From positions 1 to 64,000 of the forward strand of contig CAYFFG010000005.1 of the NCBI GenBank assembly GCA_964342355.1: a DNA stretch of 64,000 nt, read 5' to 3'. Within the stretch, counting starts at the first letter, position 1; each line of letters opens with the position of its first letter. This document shows, one piece after another, positions 16,662 through 25,155 of this stretch. Source of the DNA: Hirschia sp964342355 (GTDB lineage: Bacteria > Pseudomonadota > Alphaproteobacteria > Caulobacterales > Hyphomonadaceae). The notes below the pieces were generated by a model. That model was not told where the DNA came from, made no database searches, and saw only the letters and a program-made list of their open reading frames with translations. The position numbers and the translations under genes are program-made.

Positions 16662-17234
16662 TTGGCAGTCGAAACCGCCCAGAACATCCGCAAAGGCAAT
16701 GTCGTTCAACATGAAGACGGCCAACTCTACGTCGTCCTGAAGGCTGAGTCCTACCGTCCGGGTAAGGGCACGCCGACAACAACGATCGACATGCGCCGTA
16801 TTTCAGATGGCATCAAAATCCAGATTACCTGCAAAACACAGGACAAGCTGGAAAAAGCCTTCGTTGAAGACACCGACTACACCTATCTATACGAAGACGG
16901 CGACAATTTTATTTTCATGCACCCAGAAAATTTCGAGCAGATCATGGTGCCTGCTGCGATGGTCGGTGATTCCGCGCCCTGGCTGCAGGAAAACATGACT
17001 GTGATCCTGCAAATGTTTGAAGACAACCCAGTCTCTATTTCGCTGCCAAAATCCGCAACTGCGGTGATTGTTGAGACAGAACCAGTTGTAAAAGGTCAGA
17101 CCGCCTCTTCTTCATACAAGCCAGCGATTCTGGACAATGGCGTGCGTATCATGGTGCCGCCGCACATCGGTGTGGACACGAAAGTTGTCGTCAACCTTGA
17201 AGACAATTCCTATATGGAACGCGCTAAAGACTAA
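16662..17234 (+). CDS. efp: Elongation factor P, TTG start
   Basis: EF-P relieves ribosome stalling at runs of proline. Starting at the TTG at 16662 gives 190 residues, close to the usual 188, beginning MAVETAQNIRKGNVVQ. AGGGGA sits 5 to 6 bases upstream. The frame is open upstream to 16509, but that adds 51 residues unlike EF-P, so I rejected it. The modified lysine is present as Lys35 in YRPGKGTP, matching E. coli Lys34, and the modifying enzymes EpmA and EpmB are encoded next door on the other strand. The three domains of EF-P are complete, ending VVNLEDNSYMERAKD. Confidence 0.95.
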   Translation: MAVETAQNIRKGNVVQHEDGQLYVVLKAESYRPGKGTPTTTIDMRRISDGIKIQITCKTQDKLEKAFVEDTDYTYLYEDGDNFIFMHPENFEQIMVPAAMVGDSAPWLQENMTVILQMFEDNPVSISLPKSATAVIVETEPVVKGQTASSSYKPAILDNGVRIMVPPHIGVDTKVVVNLEDNSYMERAKD

Positions 17235-17261
17235 GCCGCGTTTTCTTCAGGAAATAAAGAC

Positions 17262-17300
17262 AAAAAAAACCCTCCCGGCAGATGCGGGGAGGGCTTTTTT
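17262..17300. terminator. Bidirectional Rho-independent terminator (efp / thiolase)
   Basis: Arms CCCTCCC (17270-17276) and GGGAGGG (17287-17293) pair perfectly and are extended by GCA/TGC. The plus strand then has CTTTTTT, and the minus strand has a run of eight T from the A-run at 17262-17269. It separates two convergent genes and can serve both. Confidence 0.9.
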
Positions 17301-17319
17301 AAAAATGCTGATCTTCAGC

Positions 17320-18516
17320 TTATGGGCGCTCAAACGCTGCTGCGATACCCTGACCGCCGCCGATACACATGGTTTCGATACCAATTTTCGCACCGGTACG
17401 CTCCATTTCGTGGAGCATTGTTGTCAAAATACGCACGCCTGTACAGCCGATTGGGTGACCAAGGGAAATACCTGATCCGTTCGGGTTCAAACGGTCAGTC
17501 ACATCTGTTCCCCATCCTTTAAGGACAGAAAGAACCTGGGCAGCGAAGGCTTCGTTCAATTCAACAAGGTCAATCTTGTCCCAGTTAAGGTCGTTGCGGG
17601 CAAAGAGCTTCTCAACCGCAGGAACAGGACCCCAGCCCATTGTGCCCGGGTGGCAACCGGCAACGGCCCAGCCGATCATGTAGCCCATAGGCTCCAGGTT
17701 AAGTTCGGCCAGCTTGTCTTCCGCCACTATCAGACATGCAGACGCGGCATCGTTTTGCTGGCTGGAGTTACCAGCCGTACATACGCCGCCTGCCATCATC
17801 GGGCGCAGTTTGGCCAGCGTGTCGACTGTGGTTGTCGGGCGCACGCCTTCGTCACGGTCAACAACAATCGGGTCGCCTTTGCGCTGTGGAACAGACACCG
17901 GCACGATTTCTTTTGCAAATTTGCCTTCTTCCCATGCTGCGGTAGCGCGTTGCTGGCTCTGTGCGGCGAACGCGTCGGCTTCTTCGCGGGTGATGCCGTG
18001 CTCTTTGGCAAGGTTTTCCGCTGTTTCGATCATGCCAGAGATTTTGCCAAAGCGCGCTTCAGGTTGGGAACGTTCGCGGCCGCGGTTGAGGCGGTCGTAA
18101 AGCTCAACATTGCCGGCTTTCTTTCCGCCACGCATCGCGGTGGTGTAGAATTCAGCGTTGGACATGGATTCAGCGCCGCCACACAGAACAACGTCTGCTG
18201 CGCCTGTTTGCACCATCATGGCTGCGTTGGCGATTGCCTGAAGGCCACCGCCACAACGGCGGTCTAGCTGATAGCCCGGCACTTCCAGCGGCAGGTCAGC
18301 CGCAAGCGCCGCCCAACGACCAATGGCAGGCGCTTCACCGCTTGGATAGCCTTGCGCAAATACGACATCGTCGATACGCGCAGGGTCAACGCCAGAGCGT
18401 TTGACAACTTCCTTAACGACAATTGCGGCAAGTTCTTCTGCGTTTAGGGCCTGCATGGACCCAAGAAATGCGCCGACCGGGGTGCGGACGGGGCTGACAA
18501 TAGCTGCGCGACGCAT
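17320..18516 (-). CDS. Acetyl-CoA C-acyltransferase (thiolase)
   Basis: A thiolase that either cleaves 3-ketoacyl-CoA in beta-oxidation or condenses acetyl-CoA. The 398-residue protein has the nucleophilic cysteine (Cys88 in LDRRCGGGLQA), the VELNEAFAAQ motif, GHPIGCTG and the second catalytic cysteine in MCIGGGQG. GAGGAG is well placed ahead of the ATG at 18516. No beta-oxidation partner is adjacent, and the gene appears to be alone between two terminator or promoter regions. Whether it is degradative (FadA/FadI) or biosynthetic (PhaA) cannot be decided from sequence alone. Confidence 0.93.
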   Translation of the reverse strand: MRRAAIVSPVRTPVGAFLGSMQALNAEELAAIVVKEVVKRSGVDPARIDDVVFAQGYPSGEAPAIGRWAALAADLPLEVPGYQLDRRCGGGLQAIANAAMMVQTGAADVVLCGGAESMSNAEFYTTAMRGGKKAGNVELYDRLNRGRERSQPEARFGKISGMIETAENLAKEHGITREEADAFAAQSQQRATAAWEEGKFAKEIVPVSVPQRKGDPIVVDRDEGVRPTTTVDTLAKLRPMMAGGVCTAGNSSQQNDAASACLIVAEDKLAELNLEPMGYMIGWAVAGCHPGTMGWGPVPAVEKLFARNDLNWDKIDLVELNEAFAAQVLSVLKGWGTDVTDRLNPNGSGISLGHPIGCTGVRILTTMLHEMERTGAKIGIETMCIGGGQGIAAAFERP

Positions 18517-18601
18517 GGGTTAATTCTCCTCGAGGTCTTTGTTTTGTTGGCCGGAGAATACCGTTTTAAACGCAAGAGGCTAGGGGAAATTCGTGTGAAG
18601 T

Positions 18602-19222
18602 TTACGCTGCGGCGTCATGCATCAGGGAGGGGATTAAAGAGGCCACCAGCAAAACCGCCATGACGATGTTGAATATGCGCAGTTTCAAAGGCTCGCTCAG
18701 GAAGCGGCGCATCTGTGTGCCAAGCAACATCCACGTGGTGATGGCGGGTAAGTTCACGATCATGAAGACCACAACAATCGCGATGACGCTTAAGGTCGGC
18801 GCGTCTGGCAGATTATATGCGCCAAGCGCGGTGAGGCCCATGCTCCAGGCTTTGGGATTGACCCATTGAAAACTGGCGGCCTGCAGGAATGTCATCGGTT
18901 TGCCGCTGGTCGCAGCGTCCTGACGCCCCTCTGCCAATGGCGCGGCGGTTGCGATTTTCCAGGCCAGATAAAGCAGGAAGAGAATGGAGGCGACACGCAG
19001 AATGATGAGCGTGACGGGAAAAGCGTCAAACACGCGTGTCAGGCCAAGACCGACCAATGCAAGCATGGCGGTAAAGCCTAGGTTCACGCCAAAAGCATGC
19101 GGCAGGGTGCGCATTATGCCGAAATTAGCGCCTGACGCCATGAGCATCAGATTATTCGGGCCGGGCGTGATGGACGACACCAACGCGAATAACGCCAGCG
19201 CCGTGATGTATTCAAAAGACAT
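18602..19222 (-). CDS. LysE-family translocator
   Basis: A 206-residue inner membrane exporter of the LysE/RhtB family, which exports amino acids or related metabolites. It starts with the family motif TPGPNNLMLMASGANFG and contains about six hydrophobic segments, including FQWVNPKAWSMGLTAL. It is divergent from an Lrp/AsnC regulator across 99 bases. Pairing of a LysE-type exporter with an Lrp-type sensor is common and suggests that the regulator controls the exporter in response to an amino acid. That is inferred from context, and the substrate is unknown. Confidence 0.9.
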   Translation of the reverse strand: MSFEYITALALFALVSSITPGPNNLMLMASGANFGIMRTLPHAFGVNLGFTAMLALVGLGLTRVFDAFPVTLIILRVASILFLLYLAWKIATAAPLAEGRQDAATSGKPMTFLQAASFQWVNPKAWSMGLTALGAYNLPDAPTLSVIAIVVVFMIVNLPAITTWMLLGTQMRRFLSEPLKLRIFNIVMAVLLVASLIPSLMHDAAA

Positions 19223-19321
19223 TGTGCTGTGACCTGTTCCCCAGTTCTTTAAGCAATGTTCTTCGAAAATGTAATGAATTAGATTGCAAACTGCGGCGCA
19301 ACGGAGTCAATTTGTCAAACA

Positions 19322-19774
19322 ATGACGAAAATAGACGACATAAACCGAAGAATATTGCGTACGCTCTCGCGAGAAGGGCGTTTGAGCAATGCTGACCTGG
19401 CCGACAAAATCGGCTTGTCGCCTTCAGCCTGTTTGCGCCGTGTTCAGGATCTTGAGCGCAGCGGCGTTATCTTAGGTTACCGCGCTGTTTTGAACGCCAA
19501 GAAGCTGGGTGGCGGGTTTCTGGCCTATGTCACTGTGGGGTTGTCTCGTCATACGAAAGCAGATCAGGAAGCTTTTGAAAAGGCGATGGAGCGCGCCGCG
19601 CAAGTCAGGGAATGTCACAATGTGACGGGTGCGATCGAATACATTCTGCGCGTCGAAGTGGAAGACATTGACGCCTATAAACAATTCCACACTGAAATTC
19701 TGGGCACACAGCCAATGGTGAATTCCATCACCAGCTATATCGTCATGGGATCGCCCAAGGATGAGCGGGCTTAA
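19322..19774 (+). CDS. Lrp/AsnC-family transcriptional regulator
   Basis: A 150-residue feast/famine regulator. The N-terminal helix-turn-helix is clear (DINRRILRTLSREGRLSNAD, LADKIGLSPSACLRRVQDLE), followed by the AsnC effector domain (GGFLAYVTVGL, RECHNVTGAIEYILRVEVED, MVNSITSYIVMG). No Shine-Dalgarno sequence is seen before the ATG at 19322. It lies head to head with the LysE exporter and probably controls it. Its stop codon TAA lies in a TTAA shared with the stop codon of the convergent SDR gene. Confidence 0.92.
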   Translation: MTKIDDINRRILRTLSREGRLSNADLADKIGLSPSACLRRVQDLERSGVILGYRAVLNAKKLGGGFLAYVTVGLSRHTKADQEAFEKAMERAAQVRECHNVTGAIEYILRVEVEDIDAYKQFHTEILGTQPMVNSITSYIVMGSPKDERA

Positions 19775-20694
19775 GCGACGCGGAATTGCATTCCGATAAG
19801 GTCTTCGCTCATTTTCCAGAGCTTTGCGGCTGCCTGCATGTCCAGCCCTTGCGGTGCGATCGCGGCGTCGCCGACAGGACCTGCGCAATCCATAAAACCG
19901 GTTGGACCATAATAATGGCCTGTCACTGCGCGCGGTTCGGCGGCGGCTAACACAGTTGGCCAGGCGCCGCGTTCAGCAGACTGAGCCAGCACTTTATTCG
20001 TGATGGTGTAAAGGCCTTTGAAAAAGCCGGTCGGGCCCGTGGACTGTAGGCTTGTGTCTGAATAGCCGGGGTGACAGCAGATAGCGTCGCGCCGGTCGCC
20101 CACTTCCTGAAGGCGGCGGCTTAATTCCCAGATGAACAGCATGTTGGCCAGTTTGGACTGACAATAGGACTTTGTTGGCGTGTAGTCTTTTTCCAGCATC
20201 AGATCGTCAAGATGGATGCGACCAAATTTGTGCGCATTGGAGGAGACGGACACGATCCGGCCGCCTTGTGGCCGCACGCGATCAAAGAGGAGGGCGGTCC
20301 ATAAGAAATGCCCAAGATGATTGACGCCCAGCTGAAGCTCGAACCCGTCTTCCGTTTTTTGCTGTGGGGTCTGCATCAGGCCCGCATTGTTGATGAGGCC
20401 ATCAATCATTTCATTGCGGTTTTTGATATCTGCGGCGGCTTCTTTGATGCTAGCCATGCTGGAAAGATCAAGCATAACGGCGTCAACCGACCCATTGCCC
20501 GCAGCGTTGATCTTGGCGACAGCGCCAGCCGCCTTGTCCGGATTACGGCAGGCGATTGTGATGTTCGCGCCTTTGCCAGCAAGAATAAGCGCCGCTTCCA
20601 GACCGATACCGGAGTTTCCTCCCGTAATGACATAATATTTGCCGCTCTGATTAGGCAGAAGTGTCGGTTTCCAATTGGAAATCTTTGCTGGCAT
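19771..20694 (-). CDS. Short-chain dehydrogenase/reductase (retinol dehydrogenase-like)
   Basis: A 307-residue NAD(P)-dependent oxidoreductase of the SDR superfamily. It has the cofactor motif TGGNSGIG near residue 25, the structural motif NNAGLM, a catalytic serine in IVSVSSNAHK, and YCQSK as the YxxxK motif. The sequence resembles the group often annotated as retinol dehydrogenase or protochlorophyllide reductase-like; the real substrate is unknown. AGGGAG lies ahead of the ATG at 20694. It overlaps the end of the Lrp gene by 4 bases in tail-to-tail orientation. Confidence 0.88.
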   Translation of the reverse strand: MPAKISNWKPTLLPNQSGKYYVITGGNSGIGLEAALILAGKGANITIACRNPDKAAGAVAKINAAGNGSVDAVMLDLSSMASIKEAAADIKNRNEMIDGLINNAGLMQTPQQKTEDGFELQLGVNHLGHFLWTALLFDRVRPQGGRIVSVSSNAHKFGRIHLDDLMLEKDYTPTKSYCQSKLANMLFIWELSRRLQEVGDRRDAICCHPGYSDTSLQSTGPTGFFKGLYTITNKVLAQSAERGAWPTVLAAAEPRAVTGHYYGPTGFMDCAGPVGDAAIAPQGLDMQAAAKLWKMSEDLIGMQFRVA

Positions 20695-20805
20695 GCGTCA
20701 GGCTCCCTTGCTTGGGCACACTTGGCCTGACGCCTTTGGTCAAATCAAGGCACAACATAGAACGATCGTTCAATTCGATGTGAGCCCTGCAAAGATGTGA
20801 ACGGA

Positions 20806-22638
20806 TTACCCGTTCGGGTTAGCTTTTGCGGCGCGTTTACGTTCGTTCGGGTCGAGGTGAACTTTACGCAGGCGGATATTTTCTGGCGTCACTTCGACGA
20901 GTTCGTCGTCTGCAATGTAGGCCAGCGAACGTTCCAGCGTCATCTGCATCGGAGTGGTCAGGCGGATGGCTTCATCCGTACCGGATGCGCGCACGTTTGT
21001 GAGCTTTTTACCCTTCAGAACGTTCACTTCCAGGTCGTTGTCACGTGTGTGCTCGCCGATGATCATGCCTTCATAGACCTTGACGCCAGCGCCGATCATC
21101 ATCGGACCACGGTCTTCAAGGTTGAAGAGCGCAAAACCAACAGACTCACCGGTGCCGTTGGAGATCAACACACCTGTGTGACGGCCTTTGATCGGGCCTT
21201 TGTGCGGTGCGTATTCATGGAAGATACGGTTCATTGTCGCCGTACCGCGCGTGTCGGACAGCAATTCGCCCTGATACCCGATCAGACCGCGGGAAGGGGC
21301 GTGGAACACAAGACGCGTACGACCGCCACCGGACGGGCGCATTTCCACCATGTCGCCTTTGCGCTCTTGAAGCTTTTGCACGACGACACCTGTGTGCTCG
21401 TCGTCCACGTCGATCACGACTTCTTCGATTGGCTCCAGCTTGTTGCCGGCCTCATCTGTTTTCATCACCACTTTTGGACGGGACACACCCAGTTCAAAGC
21501 CTTCGCGGCGCATGGTTTCAATGAGAACGGAGAGCAGCAACTCGCCTCGGCCGGACACTTCAAATGCTTCAGCGTCTGTTGCGCGCTCAACTTTCAGCGC
21601 CACATTGCCTTCGGCTTCTTTTTCCAGACGGTCCCAGATCATGCGGGACGTGACTTTCTTGCCTTCCGTACCTGCAAGCGGTGAATCGTTGACGCGGAAA
21701 GTCATTGTGATGGTTGGCGGGTCAATTGGCTGGGCCTGGATAGGCTCGCTCACGGATGGGTCACACAGCGTGTCCGCCACGGTCGCTTTCGCCATACCCG
21801 TCAAAGAGACGATGTCGCCAGCTTTGCCTTCATCGATAGCCTGTTGTTCCAGACCACGGAATGCCAGCACTTTGGAAACGCGGAATTGTTCGATCAGCTC
21901 GCCGGTGCGGGAGAGGGCTTTCAGCGTCTGGTTTGGCTTAACCGTGCCTGATGCGATGCGGCCTGTCAGAACACGGCCCAGGAAGTTGTCAGCGGAAATT
22001 GTTGTCGCCAGAAGACGGAACGGGCCATCGTCAACCTTTGGCTCTGGCACATGGTCGATCACCATGTCGAATAGGGCGCCCATGTCTTCAGCCGGGTTTT
22101 CATAGCTTGTCGCCATCCAGCCGTTTTTCGCTGATCCGTAAAGGATCGGGAAGTCCAGTTGCTCGTCGGTAGCGTCCAGAGAGGCGAACAGGTCAAACAC
22201 TTCGTCGATCACTTCGTCCGGGCGGCGCTCTGGCTTGTCGATCTTGTTGACCGCAACGATTGGCTTCAGGCCAACTTTCAGCGCTTTGGAGACAACGAAT
22301 TTTGTCTGTGGCATCGGGCCTTCAGCGGCGTCCACAAGCACGATACAGCCGTCCACCATGTGCAGGATACGCTCAACTTCACCACCGAAGTCGGCGTGTC
22401 CGGGTGTGTCGACGATGTTGATGCGGGTGTTTTTCCAGACAACAGATGTGTTTTTCGCCAGAATGGTGATGCCGCGCTCACGCTCCAGGTCGTTGGAGTC
22501 CATCATACGTTCGGACGTTTGTTGGTTGTCGCGGAAGACACCTGACTGTTTGAGAAGACAGTCAACAAGCGTGGTTTTTCCGTGGTCAACGTGTGCGATG
22601 ATGGCGATGTTGCGCATCGAAGTGGTTTCGGCGGTCAT
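20806..22638 (-). CDS. typA: Translational GTPase TypA/BipA
   Basis: TypA is a ribosome-binding GTPase that assists 50S assembly and stress or cold responses. The 610-residue protein begins close to RNIAIIAHVDHGKTTL with the G1 motif, followed by RERGITILAKNT (G2), DTPGHADFGGEVER (G3) and AVNKIDKPERRP (G4). The TypA-specific C-terminal domain follows. The ATG at 22638 is chosen; an open GTG 36 bases upstream adds 12 residues of no family likeness, and neither has a strong ribosome-binding site. The next minus-strand gene upstream is the BLUF gene, 121 bases away. Confidence 0.96.
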   Translation of the reverse strand: MTAETTSMRNIAIIAHVDHGKTTLVDCLLKQSGVFRDNQQTSERMMDSNDLERERGITILAKNTSVVWKNTRINIVDTPGHADFGGEVERILHMVDGCIVLVDAAEGPMPQTKFVVSKALKVGLKPIVAVNKIDKPERRPDEVIDEVFDLFASLDATDEQLDFPILYGSAKNGWMATSYENPAEDMGALFDMVIDHVPEPKVDDGPFRLLATTISADNFLGRVLTGRIASGTVKPNQTLKALSRTGELIEQFRVSKVLAFRGLEQQAIDEGKAGDIVSLTGMAKATVADTLCDPSVSEPIQAQPIDPPTITMTFRVNDSPLAGTEGKKVTSRMIWDRLEKEAEGNVALKVERATDAEAFEVSGRGELLLSVLIETMRREGFELGVSRPKVVMKTDEAGNKLEPIEEVVIDVDDEHTGVVVQKLQERKGDMVEMRPSGGGRTRLVFHAPSRGLIGYQGELLSDTRGTATMNRIFHEYAPHKGPIKGRHTGVLISNGTGESVGFALFNLEDRGPMMIGAGVKVYEGMIIGEHTRDNDLEVNVLKGKKLTNVRASGTDEAIRLTTPMQMTLERSLAYIADDELVEVTPENIRLRKVHLDPNERKRAAKANPNG

Positions 22639-22759
22639 TTTGGGAGCTTTCGGATCATTCAGAACCGACCGCACTTGGCTAAAAGCACGGCCATTTGGCG
22701 CGCTCTTACATGAAACAAAAGCATTTGGCGAGGGGGTGAAGCGGCTCTATCTGTTTTGA

Positions 22760-23176
22760 CTAAAGACTGACCGCTTCAAAGTTCTCGATCATGTCCGTTA
22801 AATGCGCTGGAATGTTTTCTGGCATCTCGCTGAAGTATTTGGGCAATTTGTCAGCCCAGTTCGCATCATAACCGTCGCTGGAAGGGATGTATAACAGGCG
22901 CATCGCCCAATCAGGAAAGATGCGTGTCGTGGCTGCGACATCTTCCACAGTTTCTATTTTGGTGTGGCGTTTGTCTTTCAAAACGCTGTCGTAGATCGTC
23001 TGGACAGCGTGGTGATCGCCTTCGAGAACCTGAAGAAATCCTGTTCCGTTAAAAAATAAAGCGCCGGTGACATTAAAAGCTGTGTTGAAAGCGTAGGCGG
23101 AGGAGAGGATTTTATCCATGTCCTCTAGGACAAGGCCTGGATGCGCTACGCTTTTATAGATTAAACGTCTTTCCAT
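22760..23176 (-). CDS. Single-domain BLUF blue-light sensor
   Basis: A short FAD-binding photoreceptor of 138 residues, nearly all BLUF domain. The residues that form the light-active hydrogen-bond network are all present: Tyr7 in RRLIYKS, Asn35 in FNVTGAL, Gln49 in GFLQVLEG, and Trp90 with Met92 in DWAMRLL. So it should be photochemically active. There is no fused output domain, so it must act through a partner. I chose the ATG at 23176, since the longer frame to 23224 adds 16 residues outside the domain. Its upstream neighbour is the interrupted chemoreceptor, with a terminator between them. Confidence 0.9.
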   Translation of the reverse strand: MERRLIYKSVAHPGLVLEDMDKILSSAYAFNTAFNVTGALFFNGTGFLQVLEGDHHAVQTIYDSVLKDKRHTKIETVEDVAATTRIFPDWAMRLLYIPSSDGYDANWADKLPKYFSEMPENIPAHLTDMIENFEAVSL

Positions 23177-23226
23177 TGTGCCATTCCAACTAAAATCTGA
23201 GACTAAAATTTTGCAAGGACACAATA

Positions 23227-23255
23227 AAAACGGCGTTAAAAAATAACGCCGTTTT
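23227..23255 (-). terminator. Rho-independent terminator after the chemoreceptor gene
   Basis: The arms at 23227-23238 and 23244-23255 (core CGGCGTTA with TAACGCCG) pair perfectly over 12 bp with a 5-base loop. On the minus strand the stem is followed by TTTTTATTG counting its last pairs. It ends the chemoreceptor transcript before the BLUF gene. Confidence 0.85.
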
Positions 23256-23291
23256 CTTTACATCTTTATTTTCAATGAGCTGAAACTTTGT

Positions 23292-24979
23292 CTAAGCAAC
23301 GGCTTTGACGAATGTTTCCATCTCTTTGTTAAGCTCATCTGCGTGCGCGGCCAGTTCGTCTGCGCGCGTTAACAGGTGACGCGCAGAGTTTTGCGTGTCC
23401 GCAGCCACGGACTGTACGTTTTGAGCGGTGCCGACAACTTCGCTTGTGCCCGTGGCGGCGTATTGCGCGTTGCGGCTGATCTCGTTGGTCGCTGCGCCTT
23501 GCTCTTCCACAGCTGCGGCGATGGCCTGTGTGGTGCCGGACACTTTTTCCATTGATTTGGTCATGGCCTGAATTGCGCTGACCGCTTCGTTGGTGGACGC
23601 CTGAACAGCGGCGATCTGAGAGGTGATTTCTTCGGTCGCGCGTGCTGTCTGGTTGGCGAGGGTTTTCACTTCGCTTGCCACAACGGCAAAGCCTTTGCCG
23701 CTATCGCCTGCGCGCGCTGCTTCGATCGTTGCGTTAAGCGCAAGGAGGTTGGTTTGTTCGGCAATGTCGGAAATCAGGCTGAGCACTTCGCCGATTTTCT
23801 GTGCTGAATTTGCCAGTTCCACAACTTTGGAGTTGGTTGCGGCGGTTAAGGACGCGGTCTCATTGATTTCCTGAGACGTATTGGTCACGTTCGACATGAT
23901 TTCCGCAATAGAAGCGGAAAGTTCTTCTGCCGCCGCCGCCACGGTCTGAACGTTGGAAGAGGCGTCGTCTGACGCGCGCACGGCGTCTTGCGCCTGAGTG
24001 GTCGTGCGGTCAGACGCTCAGACAGATCTGAAGATGCGCCGCGCAGCGCTTCAACGGTTGCCAGCACCTGTCTGAGGACATTTTCTGAGCGTTCGCGGAA
24101 GGATGTGATGGCGGAATTGACCTCTTGGCGACGCGCTTCGTCTTGTTGGTGCTTGATGCGTTGAGCGTTTTCCAACTGTGCGCGTTCGGAAAGACCGTCC
24201 TTAAACGCTGAAAGCGCGCGAGCCATCGGGCCGAACTCATCTTTTCGGTCTACGCCATGCACTTCCGTTGAAAGATCACCGCCCGCAATGGCCTCCATGG
24301 AGGCTTCCAGATCTTTGAGCGGTTGGGTCACAGAAGCAATGATGCGCATGATGAGGAATGCCAGAATACCGGCGACAACGGCGATAATCACAAGTGTTTC
24401 AAGGAATTTGCCAATAGCGATATCGCGCAGGTCGTCAATGAACATGCCGGTTCCGACAATCAGCCCCAGCGGTTCTGATAATTTTACATAAGCAAGTTTC
24501 GGATCGACATCGTTAGGATCTTCAACGCCCGGCTTCGCCCATTTGTATTCCAAGAAGCCGGAACCCTCATTGACCGCCATCGGAATCAGCCGCTCAAAAA
24601 TTTTCTGGCCTGTCGGGTCAGGGATTTTTGCTGAGTCCAGACCTTCAAGGTCAGGGCGGAAGGGGTGCATGACGAATGTGCGGTCTGTCGCCTGAATGAA
24701 AAAGTATCCATAGCCGCCATTATACCTTAGCGGGCGCAGATTATCGTGCGCCTCAGCCCAGGCTTGTTCCAAAGTGTATTCGCCAGCTTCATACTTCTCG
24801 ACAGTATTATTCATCAGCGACATGGCGTTGTCGGTGAGATTGATCAGCTCATTGCTGCGATTTTGAACCTGATCCTGATAGGCTCGCCAGTTCGCCCATC
24901 CGGTCGCAAGTGTCAGCCCGAGCACGACAAATGCGATCACAGCCATAAGGCGTGTTTTAATGGACAAAGATCCGATCAT
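23292..24979 (-). pseudogene. Methyl-accepting chemotaxis protein, single Cache and HAMP type, interrupted by a frameshift
   Basis: Two overlapping frames together make one chemoreceptor of about 560 residues. The first (from ATG 24979) holds a transmembrane helix (about 11-30), a single Cache domain (NGGYGYFFIQATDRTFVMHP), a second transmembrane helix (about 192-215), a HAMP domain and the start of the signalling coil. The second holds the rest, with NVQTVAAAAEELSASI and a complete methyl-accepting hairpin tip. The reading frame changes near 24015-24021, after LRGASSDLSE. Restoring one base would give SEASDRTTTQAQDAV, as expected for the family. Either the gene is recently broken or the base was lost in sequencing, since nothing else is decayed. 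Confidence 0.85.
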
Positions 24980-25155
24980 GTGGGTGTCTCCCGCCAGTAT
25001 TTCTCATGCAAAATAAGGGCAGAAGATTAATCGAAGTTTTCTGAAAACACGGTTTGGAACAAATAATCCGACTATTCCCAAAATACGCAAATGTTCAATT
25101 CAATGGCAAAACTTAATAGAGTGACGGTTACGGCTAATAAACCAAGTAAAGACGC

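Noticed and set aside
20797..21684. 295-residue plus-strand reading frame over typA
   Set aside because: It is the complement of typA, rich in His, Phe and Cys, with no recognisable family.
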